A DNA stretch of 64,000 bases from Piezodorus guildinii. Lineage: Eukaryota > Arthropoda > Insecta > Hemiptera > Pentatomidae. How positions within the stretch are numbered: position 1 is the first letter of the stretch; the number at the start of each line of letters is the position of its first letter. Positions 21,131 to 30,931 of the stretch are shown in pieces. The notes under the pieces were generated by a model. The model had not been told where the DNA came from, searched no databases, and worked only from the letters and a program-made list of their open reading frames with translations. The translations under genes and the position numbers were made by a program. The stretch is taken from positions 104,688,116-104,752,115 of the forward strand of contig CM041294.1 in the NCBI GenBank assembly GCA_023052935.1, in the 5' to 3' direction.

Positions 21131-21944
21131 GGTTTCAATATTCTAACGTCCTATAAATGATAGATGGTTACACATAAAAGCTGCTACACATGAAGAAGTT
21201 TAGAACATTCGGCATGTTTAAGCTTCATAGTATTACGTAGAAATTCCATTTTCTTAATTACCAAAACATCCCAGGCATATATACACTTATTTTAAATATG
21301 TAATTTTTTTTTTGGCGTACTTACCACATACACAAACATAACTTTTTGAAGGATTTAGTAAATACCAATAAAAAAAAATGTTTTGTCCGTTCTCATGAAC
21401 GAATGCAAGTAAGAGGAGTCACATCTGCCCCTCTCTCCTAAAAATTATTATGAAAAAAAATTATAAATAAAATAAGAGTTGTTGTTGGGGACTGTTTGAT
21501 ATATTTAAAGTCAGTACCTAATGTTCAAATTAATTAATATAGACTCCTTGAAAAACCATCTGCTTTCTTACAATGGTTTGCAACCAATTTGGGTCCTCAC
21601 TGACGAAAATCGAGCATACGCCATTGGTAATTATTAATAAGTTGTAATCTTAAAAAGATTTACTTAGTTCATATAAACTCATAATTCAACTATCCAAAAA
21701 TGTTTTATTCCCGCCTAGAGGTTGTATAATACTTTTTAAAAAACATGTAATTGTAAAAAATAAGTAAAAAATTGCTACTTGATATAAAATATTAGGTGTT
21801 CTTTTATCACATTATCACAAACTATGCCAAAAACTAAATTAAACTTAACTATACGTAGACCTATGGAAAAAAATAAATAAAAGTTTTAAATCTCAAAACT
21901 GCATCGATACTTGACAGAAAAGGAACATAAGGCCACATACGGCC
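21131..21944. other. AT-rich non-coding stretch
   Basis: No gene, RNA or repeat boundary recognised. It contains scattered A and T runs only. Confidence 0.4.
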
Positions 21945-22740
21945 AAAAGTTGTGTGGTATATGGCGGCCTCTCGAAGGTGCTTAAAGGCAGATTGAAACG
22001 AGTCATGAACTGTTTCTTAAGATTTGTCTTCGGTACCTCTAGACGGTCACATGTATCCCACCTTTATGACGACTCAAATCGGCTATTTCCCTCGATTCGA
22101 AAGCAATATTTCCTTGGGTTCATTTCTCAATCAAATCATCTGCTCCAACTTCCCCCTCTTACGTCTACGGTCTCCTGCAATTTAAATCCACAATCCAAAC
22201 ACAGGAAACCAGATCCTGTCTTTCCGACTTCTATATACCTTCCCATAAAAGAAAAAAATATGAATTTTCCTTCTTAGCCCAGTCCACTTCTTTCTGAAAT
22301 ACTATCCCATCATACATCCGTCATGCTCCTTCCCAATCTTCATTCAAATCTCTCCTTTTTTAACACCTTCATGCTTCCCAACCAAATGCCAACTAATTTG
22401 AGTATAGCGGTTAAAGTGAAGTGAAATATGTCTACAATTCATGACATAAATGATAGTAAAGTTGATTTTCATTTAATTTTCATGTTTATTCTGAATTATT
22501 CTAATGTTTTTTTGGTTTGTTAATCCTATATTACTATTAGATATTATTGTTTTATTTTTATTTATTTCTCTTTTTATCATTTAAAATAATTGTATATATT
22601 TATTGTAATCATCAATGTTATTAGTTTTTTTTTTTTTTGGATGTGTTCTTTGGCCAGTTATAATCCTTATTTTTCTTGTACATGTGTGTAATTCTTAAGG
22701 ACCTAATCTCAGAATAAAGTTATTTTTTTCATTCATTAAA
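21945..22740 (+). pseudogene. CR1-like LINE ORF2 C-terminus and 3' UTR
   Basis: The frame from 21954 reads VYGGLSKVLKGRLKRVMNCF and LRFVFGTSRRSHVSHLYDD, then IRKQYFLGFISQ. This is the post-RT region of a CR1-type LINE, matching 41095-41300 and, on the minus strand, 38065-38250. A 3' UTR follows, ending GTAATTCTTAAGGACCTAAT and AGAATAAAGTTATTTTTTTC near 22730. The same ending is at 42050-42090. RT core motifs are absent. Confidence 0.75.
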
Positions 22741-24237
22741 AAAATAGGACAAAGGGTTCAAAATATAAGTTAATGCTAGAAATTGGGAAATTATTTACCT
22801 ACTAAAGTCCATTAAGACTTGACCTTCAAAGATAATACGAGCGGCCAAAAGAGAGCACACACGTGAACTTTAAATGTTATTATAAAAACCTTTTAGGGCA
22901 GCAACCAAAAAGCCCTAAGATATGTTAGCCATGTTACTTTGAGGGCAGAACTTCATTCATTCAGTCATACAAGGATGAGCCACAATCCTCATGCCCGAAA
23001 ACACCCATAGAAGATTAAAAAAGGGGTTGGATGAGATCCCATTCAAGTACAGAATTGGAAGAAATAGGGCTGGGTACTTAATCAACATCATGACTTTCAT
23101 GTTATACTGAGTGGTGGTTTGCTAGTGCTAGGCTGTAAAATTCACTAGCTTCTAGCGTTTGCTATTAACAAATAACTAAAGTAAATAAAATAAAACATAA
23201 CTATCAAATGACAAGAATATGACAAAAATGAGTAATTTAAAATTATATAGCTGAATAAAATGCTAACTAAGGTATGCCGTTATCGACTTATCCATTCCTT
23301 TTGTCGCATTTATCAGATTTTTTAAAAAATATATTAAACATCGATATTGAGACTTCTTCCCTAAGGGGTAGATAAAATATAGCGTGAACGAAGGCTATAA
23401 GAAAACTGAGAGAAATTTCTTTCGATTATTCATAAAAAAAATAAAAAAATCTTGTTTTGCGTTCACTATGAGTTTTTCGACTATTCTACGTAATATTTGC
23501 GAGAGCGTCTCAACAAATAAAGTTTCCCTACTCAAGATTCCAAGCAGAACCTGTGGAAATCAGTGTACCGACGAGATCACTTTTAAGATGAAGAAAATAT
23601 GTAGCTACAATACCAATTGTAAACAGATCAAACCAACAGTTCATATCTCAAATATAATTTTGAATAAAAAATTGAGTAGATAAATTACAGACATTGCATC
23701 ATTGAAAGCGTAAAAATGATTAAATCTGCTGTGTTGCGAATTATATCTGTTGAATTTCAACAAACATAATATACTACCAAGATACAGACGTTAGCAATGA
23801 ATAGTCGCCCAAAATTAATTGCTATAATTTTGGTTTGAAAGATACTTATACATGCTAATTAAACAAAAAGATGTTCATTCAAAAACATATTTTATAACGA
23901 TTGAATATTTATTTTGACTAGACACTAATCGATAAACAAATGATGGAGTGGAATCGTCTCAGCAACTCAGAACAATCATTATTTTATGAGGAACTCAAGA
24001 CGGCATCCACTCATTTTTGTGAATTGGAATTTTTGGGAAAAACGTATTCCTTATATCTGAGTCCATTGGCCATTAAAAAAATCTTTAGGATTTTTCCTTA
24101 AATATTATAATATTAGTATCAAGATGTGACCCGTAACAGCTGGTGGGACGGAAAACATTGCAACAAATAAAAAAACAAAAAACGCTGCTAATTTTTACAC
24201 AGTGTTTATTATTTTCAATTAACTATATTAGAGTATA
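22741..24237. other. Mostly AT-rich non-coding stretch
   Basis: 22800-23080 is less AT-rich and unlike the repeats here, so it may be unique sequence. The 99-codon frame at 23384-23683 has a basic, low-complexity start and no known motif, and I do not call it a gene. No RNA gene is seen. Confidence 0.4.

Positions 24238-24303
<66 letters not shown>
24238..24303. repeat. (TA)n microsatellite
   Basis: Two TA runs of about 28 and 31 bases separated by AAA. They could fold into a hairpin. Confidence 0.95.
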
Positions 24304-24304
<1 letters not shown>

Positions 24305-24683
24305 TTTCAATTTTTTCGTTTTTTGTTTTTGTATATCGCGCTGTACTGATTTAAAAGCTATACATATTTATCTTCATCCTCAGAAATAACTAAGTTATGT
24401 GCGCATTTATAGGTAAAATTTCAATTATTTTCTTAAATTATTTTTTTTAATTATTCGCGGTTTCTTGGTTTAAAAACACTAATAATTTTTGGCTCCATCT
24501 AAAAAATAGCTGAGTTAATCGAATTAAATAACTTTTGATCGGCCGTCATTTAAAAATAACCAGCTAACATCAACGTCTAGGTTAGGATCATCGTAGCATG
24601 GCCTAGTATTTTTGTGGCGAATTTGAAAAACATTGGTCCAGTAGTTTCGGAGAAATGCCGCGGACGGCATACGGCGGACAAAC

Positions 24684-25205
24684 GGTTTTCCCTAAAAAAA
24701 TAAAAGCTAAATGGATTGTTCCGGATTACTGGGTCTCGCAATTCCTCACTGGGCACAGGGCTTTCTGAAGTAAGCTGCACAGTTTCGGAAAAGACGTAGA
24801 TCCCCTGTGCCCCAGTTGTGGAGTCCCGGAGACTGCTGAGCACATAATTGTGGACTGCTACGCCTTCGAAGCACTAAGGGCCAAACTACTGAGGGAATGT
24901 GGGCTCCCTCAGCTGGTGTCTAAACAGAATTATCAACATTTCCTGTCATTTATTCACGGGTGGAAAACTTTACTTGGCCCGGCAGCTTTTAACGTAGGTG
25001 GAACTGGACGGGATCGAGGAAGAACACCTCCGAGAGGAAAAGCAAGGGCTGAAGAGATGGTCATCGAGGAGAGGCCAGAGTGAAAAAGCTGAGAAGAGAA
25101 GAAAACAATAAAAATTAAAGATTACTACTGGTAGCATCTAGTCATGGCTACCGATGCCCGTATTGCCATATGGCAAGGTAGGGATGAATAAATAAAGACT
25201 TTTTT
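24684..25205 (+). mobile_element. LOA/R1-type LINE 3' end insertion
   Basis: About 520 bp lying between GGCGGACAAA and the TTTTATTCG of repeat X. It carries the C-terminal zinc-binding segment of the LINE protein and a 3' UTR of about 120 bp ending GGGATGAATAAATAAAGAC. It may be the same family as the relic at 3242-4852, which lacks this part. Confidence 0.7.
24712..25083 (+). pseudogene. LOA/R1-type ORF2 C-terminus with CCHC motif
   Basis: Reading the frame of the 24850 ATG upstream gives DYWVSQFLTGHRAF, one stop, SKLHSFGKDVDPLCPSCGVP, then ETAEHIIVDCYAFEALRAKL. The CPSC...EHIIVDC pattern is the CCHC knuckle that ends R1/LOA-group RT proteins. The frame then runs to a stop at 25083 through an Arg/Glu-rich tail. 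The stop at about 24757 and the missing RT make it a dead fragment. Confidence 0.78.
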
Positions 25206-25339
25206 TTTTATTCGTTATTCGGGTTCTACATACCTTTAAACGTATGCCCTCAAATTTTGAATGAGGTAATATTTTTTTTTTTTTTTTTTTTTTTTGCTTG
25301 CTTACAAAGGTTAATTATAGGAAATAATTTAAAAAAAAA

Positions 25340-25613
25340 ACACTACAACCCATGAAGGGTCTTGGCCTCCGTACATATAAGAGATTCGTACTGTTTTCAG
25401 ACCAACAGCCGTTTAATGAGGTGATTAGGCCGAGATAACACTAAACTGCCATGTTTTCCCCCATTGTTTCGGGTACCAAATTTCTAGAGTCTTCATACCC
25501 TTGGATCGCATCCCGACCAAAATAACAGAATAAAAAATATTCTGCTACTGCTGGGATCGAAATGATCGGAGAACAGTAGACTAGTGCTCTATCCACTAGA
25601 CCAGGCCACTCCC
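25340..25613 (-). mobile_element. tRNA-derived SINE (family 2), copy 1
   Basis: The minus strand starts GGAGTGGCCTGGTCTAGTGG, with A-box TGGTCTAGTGGATAGAGCAC. The B-box region is degenerate (TCATTTCGATCCCAGCAG). The body shares AGAATATTTTTTATTCTGTT, GGTACCC and CCATGAAGG-like blocks with the copy at 33862-34128. This copy is the more diverged. Confidence 0.8.
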
Positions 25614-25763
25614 CAACCAATAAATACGCTAAAAAATGTAAATGTTTTCACTTTGTTAATTAACACGTCCCATTTTGTCAATTATTTAGATTAACAAATA
25701 TTAAAATATCTCTTCCCTTTAAATCAATTAACATTCCTTCATTACAAATATATTAAAAGTTTT

Positions 25764-25799
25764 ATTTTCATATACCACTACGCCAGCAGTGCATTGGTA

Positions 25800-25839
<40 letters not shown>

Positions 25840-25844
25840 TATAC
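25764..25844 (+). repeat. Two target-like copies around a 27-bp piece with A tail
   Basis: TTTCATATAC at 25766-25775 is followed by 27 bases (CACTACGCCAGCAGTGCATT...) and about 32 A, then TTTCATATAC again at 25835-25844. The third copy is at 30258-30267. It looks like a very short retro-insertion beside jockey-C at the same target. Confidence 0.65.
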
Positions 25845-26142
25845 GGTTCAACGCTTTCGATCTTTCTACTCGTGAAGTAAAAAGACTTAACTGCTAACTA
25901 TAGTTTTTTGGCGTGGTTTCAACCACGGAACCTTATCGCTTAGCAGTAAGTAGCACGGTCGAACAGCAGCTTGAAGATCTCTGTCTGAAGCCGAAGACTC
26001 CTCCTTTGCTCCGAATACTTCTCTCCTTGTTTAGCTTAGCACCTGTACGCTGTTGGGGTCCACACTTATCCCGTGGACCCAACCCCATCAGCCAAGGTAG
26101 CGTCGCGCTGACAAGGCTTTACGAGGTAACTGGCAACAGAAG

Positions 26143-27338
26143 ATGGCTGCAGGACCAGCTGGCCCTAGCGATATGGACGTTGCCCCGACCGAAGCCAGGG
26201 GTGAAAAAAGAACCCTCACCGATAGCGAAGGTTTTATACAAGTGACGAAAAGGAATGCTCTAAAACCCCGCCCGGTCCCTGTGCCGCCACCGGTGTCAAC
26301 ATCAAATAGGTTTGAGGTAATCACACCAAAGAAAAAGCTCCCTCCCCCCATCATCATTTCGCCACCCATATCTTTTACGTCCTTGAAGGAAGAATTATTC
26401 CAGATAGGTATACAAGAATTTAAGACGAACTCTTCTCCCAAGGAGACGAGATTATATCTGATAAATGATCTCGATCACGACATAGCTGTGAAGTTGCTAC
26501 GGCACAATGAAAAATTGCTGTTCCACTCCTACGCCCCTCGTCGAACCAAAAGATCAAAAAAATTTGTCATTCAAGGGTTCGACATTGACCATCCTATAGA
26601 AGAAATAACAGAGGAGCTGAAGAACAGATTGATTGGTTTCAGGTTAGCCAGGAGGCTAACCCGGAGAAACGAAGCTGGAGTGGCTTATGAGATTGAAGGA
26701 GTACAAGTCATTACCGACCCTTCAGTCAAGATTGAAGACATAAGAGCCCTCCGCAGCATCGGGAGGGTAATAATAAGGGTTTACCCCTTTAAAGAAGATG
26801 GGGCCCCTGCCCAGTGCAGGAACTGTCAGCAGTTTGGGCACATTATGAAGTATTGTGGCCGCATAGCCGCCTGCCCGTGGTGTGGGGGAACTCACGCCAA
26901 CAACAACTGCCCTCGTCCGACCGCGGCCAAATGCGCCAACTGTGGAGGAAGCCACCCTGCCTCTTCAAAGGACTGCCCACGAAGACTGGAGCTAATGAAG
27001 AAAAGAAGAAACGAAGCCACTACAAGAGCTGCTGCTCTTCAAGACAGCCCAGCAGACTAGCCCAGCCGGACCTACCTCACTTTGGACATCTGGGAGGAAC
27101 CTCAGCGCCGGCACAGCAGCAGCAGTACCAGCACCAGGACCTGCCCCCACTTCCACAACCTACTGGAGACGGACCGATGACAGGTACCCCTCTATCCCCA
27201 TCACCGGGCCAGAGTGGTACATTAGCCGACGTATTAGCGGCTAATGCAAAACTCAGCTCCCAGATCACCCAGCTGATGACGTCGATAAACAGGATAATGG
27301 AGATGATGATGAAGGTGATAAGTAAACATTATGACTGA
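26143..27338 (+). pseudogene. jockey-C ORF1, Gag-like, frame break near 27050
   Basis: The first frame (26143-27060, 305 residues) has an acidic/basic N-terminus, then KKLPPPIIISPPISF, a region resembling the AESY/HTYQL block of other jockey ORF1s (HNEKLLFHSYAPRR), and KKFVIQGFDIDHPIEE. Three zinc knuckles follow at about 26815-26970: CRNCQQFGHIMKYC, CPWCGGTHANNNC and CANCGGSHPASSKDC. It stops at 27060. The expected Pro/Gln-rich linker and hydrophobic C-terminus (LADVLAANAKLSSQITQLMT) continue in another frame open from 26814 to 27338. Its TGA overlaps the ORF2 ATG as ATGACTGA. A single indel or a programmed frameshift would explain this; I see no classic slippery heptamer. Confidence 0.85.
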
Positions 27339-30006
27339 ACATCTCGTCATCAACTACAATATCCGAGGCCTACGTCAGAAGCAGGCTGAAGTTGAACTCC
27401 TCCTACAGCAGCATCGGCCATCGGTAGTGGCGCTGACGGACACCGTTCTTCCTGCATCTGAGTGGCTGTATATCCAGGGTTACATCGCGTACCGGGAGAT
27501 GTGCAATCCAGGGACTGATGAGAGTGTCGTCATCTTGGTCAGAAGAGATGTTCCTTCACGGTTAATACCCAACCCGGTTGCTTCTACCAAGGGTACTCAC
27601 ATAGTCACAGTCGATGTTCACCTGAAACATCGGTACACTTTCTGCTGTGTCTATAGGAGACCCAAGGCTATAGCAACATCTATGAAGCTACTGCTGCAAC
27701 ACGCCCAGGGAAGAAGTCGATTTGTCGTCCTTGGGGACTTCAATGCTCGACATACTGCCTGGCTGTGTAACAGTAATAACATGATGGGTACTTACATCTC
27801 CAAGACCAGGATGGCGGTCTTTCATCCTGGGGTGCACACCTTCAGGCATGCGGCCCGACCTTGCTGGACATCCACACTAGACCTTCTCCTGACCAGGGAT
27901 CAGCACACCGTCACGGGGTGCCTTGCACTCCCGTATGGACCGTCTGACCATCGGCCTGTGCTTTACACCTTTGAGGGAACGCCCCCCACACCCCCGGCGA
28001 GCAAGTACCTATTTCACAAGGCCGACTGGAAAGGCTATAAGGCTAGTGTCGATAATACACTACCCAAGATACAGCCTCTGAGATCTGAAGCCGAGGTGGA
28101 TGGCGCTGTGGCCGTCCTCACCACTACCATACAGAAGTCAGCGAATTATAATATCCCTAGGTTCAGCCCCCAGCCGATCGCTCTCAGAAAGCCTCCGAGG
28201 CACATACTCGCCTTGGTAGCCCAAAGGAACAACCTGAGGAACGTCTTTTACCGCACGGGTGATTACGGCTTGAAACCGGCCATCAATGCGATGACCAGGC
28301 AGATAGCCAGCCTCATGCGTGCCTGGAAGACCGCCCTCTGGCACGAACAGCTCCGGAGGACTCATGACGACCAGAAGCAATTCTGGAAACTCATCAGGAC
28401 TCATGTCGCCAAGAAGAGGACTGTGCACCTGACGTCTGAGAGCGATCTGTTGACCCCGGTTGAACAGGCTGACCTCCTGGCTACCGACTATGAAGCGAGG
28501 GAAGAGGCTCGTGTGAGTGCTGCTCCTGGACTTCCAGAAGGGAGACCTCCGTCCCCCAATGAGAAGCTCATCCACTTCACCTTCAAGCAGCTTGAGTCGG
28601 TGCTACGACGTACTAAGGGCAATAAGTCCTCTGGGAAGGACGATATTCCTTATGTCCTGTTGAAGATGCTCCCTAGGAGGGGTAAAGCCTTCTTATTGAA
28701 CATTTTTAACACGTGCATCCGATTATCGTATTTTCCTAAGGCTTGGAAAGAAGCGATCGTAGTGCCACTACTCAAACCGGGGAAGAGTGGAGATTCAACG
28801 GAACACTATCGCCCGATCAGTCTTCTCTCGCACATGAGTAAGATCTTAGAAAGGCTGGTTCACCACCATCTGATGAAGCACTGTACGGAGGAGAACATCA
28901 TCCCACCTGAACAGACAGGATTCCAACGAGGGGTAGCCTGTGAACACCATCTGGCGAAGTTGCAGGCCCACACCATGGAGCGGATGAGGAAGAACAACGA
29001 TGCCACAGCACTAATCTCCTTGGACTGCACACAGGCCTTTGACTGTGTGTCTCACACTCTTTTACTCCGCCGTCAGGAGGAGTTCAAGTTCCCTGCCTCC
29101 CTATGCCGATTGATCCGAAGCTATCTAAGTCGAAGATCTTTCGTTGTAAGGGTCGGCGGGAGCCTGTCGAATCCACACGATACCATCTGCGGGGTACCTC
29201 AAGGGTCTGTACTGGGGCCACTACTATTTGTCGTTTTCACGGCACCGGTGGTCTCAGTAAAGCATCCGGGAGCAACAGTAGCAGCCTATGCGGACGACAT
29301 CGCCATTTACTCCACCAGCATGAGCGCCACCAAGGCACGTGACCAGGCTCAGAAAGCAGCCAACGTCATAGTTGGGGAATTGAAGAAGATCGGAATCAGA
29401 GTCAACCCAGCCAAAACGGACGCCATCATCTTGTCCTTCCAGAAGGGGAAGAAGAAGTTACCCACCGAGTTTGAGATAGACAGTGTAAAACTTCCTCTCT
29501 CCAACTCAATTCTTTACCTAGGTGTGACCTTGGACCGACATCTGACATTCTCCAGCCATGTACAGGAAAGAATCAAGCTGGCCCGCAGGAAGTCCCATAG
29601 ACTCTACCACCTACTCATCTCGCCGCAGCTCTCACTGCGACTCAAGTTGCAAATCTACAAGGCCGTTATCAGACCGACTCTACTGCATGGTGCGCCCCTG
29701 CTCCGCCACCTCTATCAGTCCACGCTCAAAAGGCTGCAGAGTTATCAGAACTCCGTCCTAAGGAGGATAGCCAGAGGAACCACACTCCAGCGGGCGAGAA
29801 ATGCCACCATCCACAAGGAACTCCATCTTCCCTCGGTGCCAGAGTTCATCAGCAGGAGGCACGTCAAGTTCTTTGACGGGTTAAAGGCTTGTGCGAACCC
29901 TCTCTTCACGGACGTAGTTCCACCACCTGCGCCTGGAAGGTGGCAAGGCTCTCTCCCCCTGGTCGACGTGGTCGCCCTGGGAAGGGGTCTGGACTCTGCA
30001 GTCTGA
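27331..30006 (+). CDS. jockey-C ORF2: endonuclease/reverse transcriptase, 891 residues, uninterrupted
   Basis: This is a complete LINE polyprotein for target nicking and reverse transcription. The endonuclease spans residues 1-220: YNIRG near 10, ALTDT at 34-38, GDFNARH from 135 and SDH at 205-207. The usual catalytic Glu (TET) is Asp37 here. RT motifs are GKDDIPYVLLK, EHYRPISLLSHMSK, QTGFQRG, SLDCTQAFD, GVPQGSVLGPLL, AAYADDIAIYS (YADD about 653-656) and YLGVTLDRHLTF. The C-terminal region ends RWQGSLPLVDVV. The start is the ATG in ATGACTGA at the end of ORF1, suggesting coupled translation. Apart from the Glu-to-Asp position nothing looks broken. A close minus-strand relative lies at 44990-46231. 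Confidence 0.92.
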   Translation: MTEHLVINYNIRGLRQKQAEVELLLQQHRPSVVALTDTVLPASEWLYIQGYIAYREMCNPGTDESVVILVRRDVPSRLIPNPVASTKGTHIVTVDVHLKHRYTFCCVYRRPKAIATSMKLLLQHAQGRSRFVVLGDFNARHTAWLCNSNNMMGTYISKTRMAVFHPGVHTFRHAARPCWTSTLDLLLTRDQHTVTGCLALPYGPSDHRPVLYTFEGTPPTPPASKYLFHKADWKGYKASVDNTLPKIQPLRSEAEVDGAVAVLTTTIQKSANYNIPRFSPQPIALRKPPRHILALVAQRNNLRNVFYRTGDYGLKPAINAMTRQIASLMRAWKTALWHEQLRRTHDDQKQFWKLIRTHVAKKRTVHLTSESDLLTPVEQADLLATDYEAREEARVSAAPGLPEGRPPSPNEKLIHFTFKQLESVLRRTKGNKSSGKDDIPYVLLKMLPRRGKAFLLNIFNTCIRLSYFPKAWKEAIVVPLLKPGKSGDSTEHYRPISLLSHMSKILERLVHHHLMKHCTEENIIPPEQTGFQRGVACEHHLAKLQAHTMERMRKNNDATALISLDCTQAFDCVSHTLLLRRQEEFKFPASLCRLIRSYLSRRSFVVRVGGSLSNPHDTICGVPQGSVLGPLLFVVFTAPVVSVKHPGATVAAYADDIAIYSTSMSATKARDQAQKAANVIVGELKKIGIRVNPAKTDAIILSFQKGKKKLPTEFEIDSVKLPLSNSILYLGVTLDRHLTFSSHVQERIKLARRKSHRLYHLLISPQLSLRLKLQIYKAVIRPTLLHGAPLLRHLYQSTLKRLQSYQNSVLRRIARGTTLQRARNATIHKELHLPSVPEFISRRHVKFFDGLKACANPLFTDVVPPPAPGRWQGSLPLVDVVALGRGLDSAV

Positions 30007-30256
30007 CCCGCATACATTTAACCACCAGCAAAATGGTTCCTACCCAATTTACTTCAACAAAGGCACAAAGCCACCCCACTCCTCAAGCGCATACCGCGCC
30101 TAGTGCGAAAGGAACCTTAGAATGCCAACGGGCAATACGAGGCCTGAGCCATGGACTGTATATACCATTGCTGCTGTATATACATAGAATGTGTTTTGTA
30201 TTTATTTTGTAAATAAAGTTGGAGGATGAGAAAAAAAAAAAAAAAAAAAAAAAAAA
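30007..30256 (+). other. jockey-C 3' UTR, poly(A) signal and tail
   Basis: About 220 bp with GGACTGTATATACCATTGC, AATAAA at 30212-30217 and GGAGGATGAG before the A run. Confidence 0.8.
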
Positions 30257-30257
30257 T

Positions 30258-30267
30258 TTTCATATAC
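30258..30267 (+). repeat. Target-site duplication of jockey-C, right copy
   Basis: TTTCATATAC follows the A tail and matches 25835-25844. With two more bases (ATTTTCATATAC) it matches the outer copy at 25764-25775 better than the middle one. Confidence 0.75.
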
Positions 30268-30782
30268 TAGACAGTAACAAAATATCGGTAGTCTATGATG
30301 ACAACAAAAAAAAACTATTCACACTTACAGGTTCTATGTCCGTTCTAAGTTAATTGTGCTTTACATCTGTGCTTCTTATGAGTACACACCTAAAACAACA
30401 AACAATAAATTAGTTCTCAACTACATTTTTCTCCAATAAAATAAATATTTTCTCTATAATTTAATTATAAATATTAAACATAAACTTTTAATATAACAAA
30501 ATTTTGTAACAATCTTATTCAAGCATTCCTTTAGGATCTATAACAACTTTAATCTGTTAATACGGCCTCTTTCATCCTCCCCATTAGGAAGCTAATTAAG
30601 CCTTCCTTTGAGAAAAAATGGCCCAGAGATCTTATTATGCCACTTCTATTCTTCATGCCAGAAAACCAGCTCAAATTCAAAATGTAATGGACATTCTTTA
30701 TTACAATTTATTTATCTATTAATTAAATTCAAAGTTTTGTCCTCACAGTTTTTACATTAATACGACGCTCACAAAGAATACC

Positions 30783-30818
<36 letters not shown>

Positions 30819-30931
30819 TTATTTATCAAAGAAGCAACCCGAGGGTCAAGTAATGCTAAGTAAACATGAATTAACTACAATAATAAATATAATATAAAAT
30901 ATCGGAATTAGTTTTCTATATTACGAAAATA
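30268..30931. other. AT-rich stretch with a 34-base T run
   Basis: No gene. The T run is at about 30783-30816. AGAAAAAATGGCCCAGAGATCTT near 30610 can be read as KKWPRDL, like a jockey C-terminus, but is too short to call. Confidence 0.4.

Larger units (their letters stand above)
24320..25262. repeat. Repeat X, copy 2, interrupted by a LOA/R1 3' end
   Basis: 24340-24683 and 25205-25262 match copy 1 at 7440-7870 (AACTAAGTTATG, TTATTCGCGG, CAACGTCTAGG, TTTTGTGGCGAATT, ATGCCGCGGA, TTTATTCGTTATTCGGGTTC). The middle is foreign LINE sequence. Confidence 0.65.
25845..30256 (+). mobile_element. jockey-C: full-length LINE with intact ORF2
   Basis: A 4.4-kb element between TTTCATATAC copies (25835-25844 and 30258-30267). 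It has a GC-richer 5' UTR of about 300 bp beginning GGTTCAACGCTTTCG, then ORF1 with a frameshift, an uninterrupted ORF2, AATAAA at 30212 and an A tail of about 26. Its GC content is clearly above the neighbouring DNA, and it has fewer disabling changes than the other LINEs here, which suggests a young insertion. Confidence 0.88.

Noticed and set aside
23384..23683. 99-codon frame as a small host gene
   Set aside because: AT-rich region, no motif, no homology signal I recognise and no supporting context.
24577..24843. 88-codon minus frame as a gene
   Set aside because: It overlaps the plus-strand LOA/R1 3' end and repeat X, and has no family motif.
25340..25613. Functional tRNA gene
   Set aside because: Only A- and B-box-like parts match, with no full acceptor stem, and a long tRNA-unrelated body follows; a related copy exists at 33862. 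Same reasoning for 13785.
30590..30640. jockey C-terminus from KKWPRDL-like codons
   Set aside because: Only seven residues match and nothing upstream supports it.
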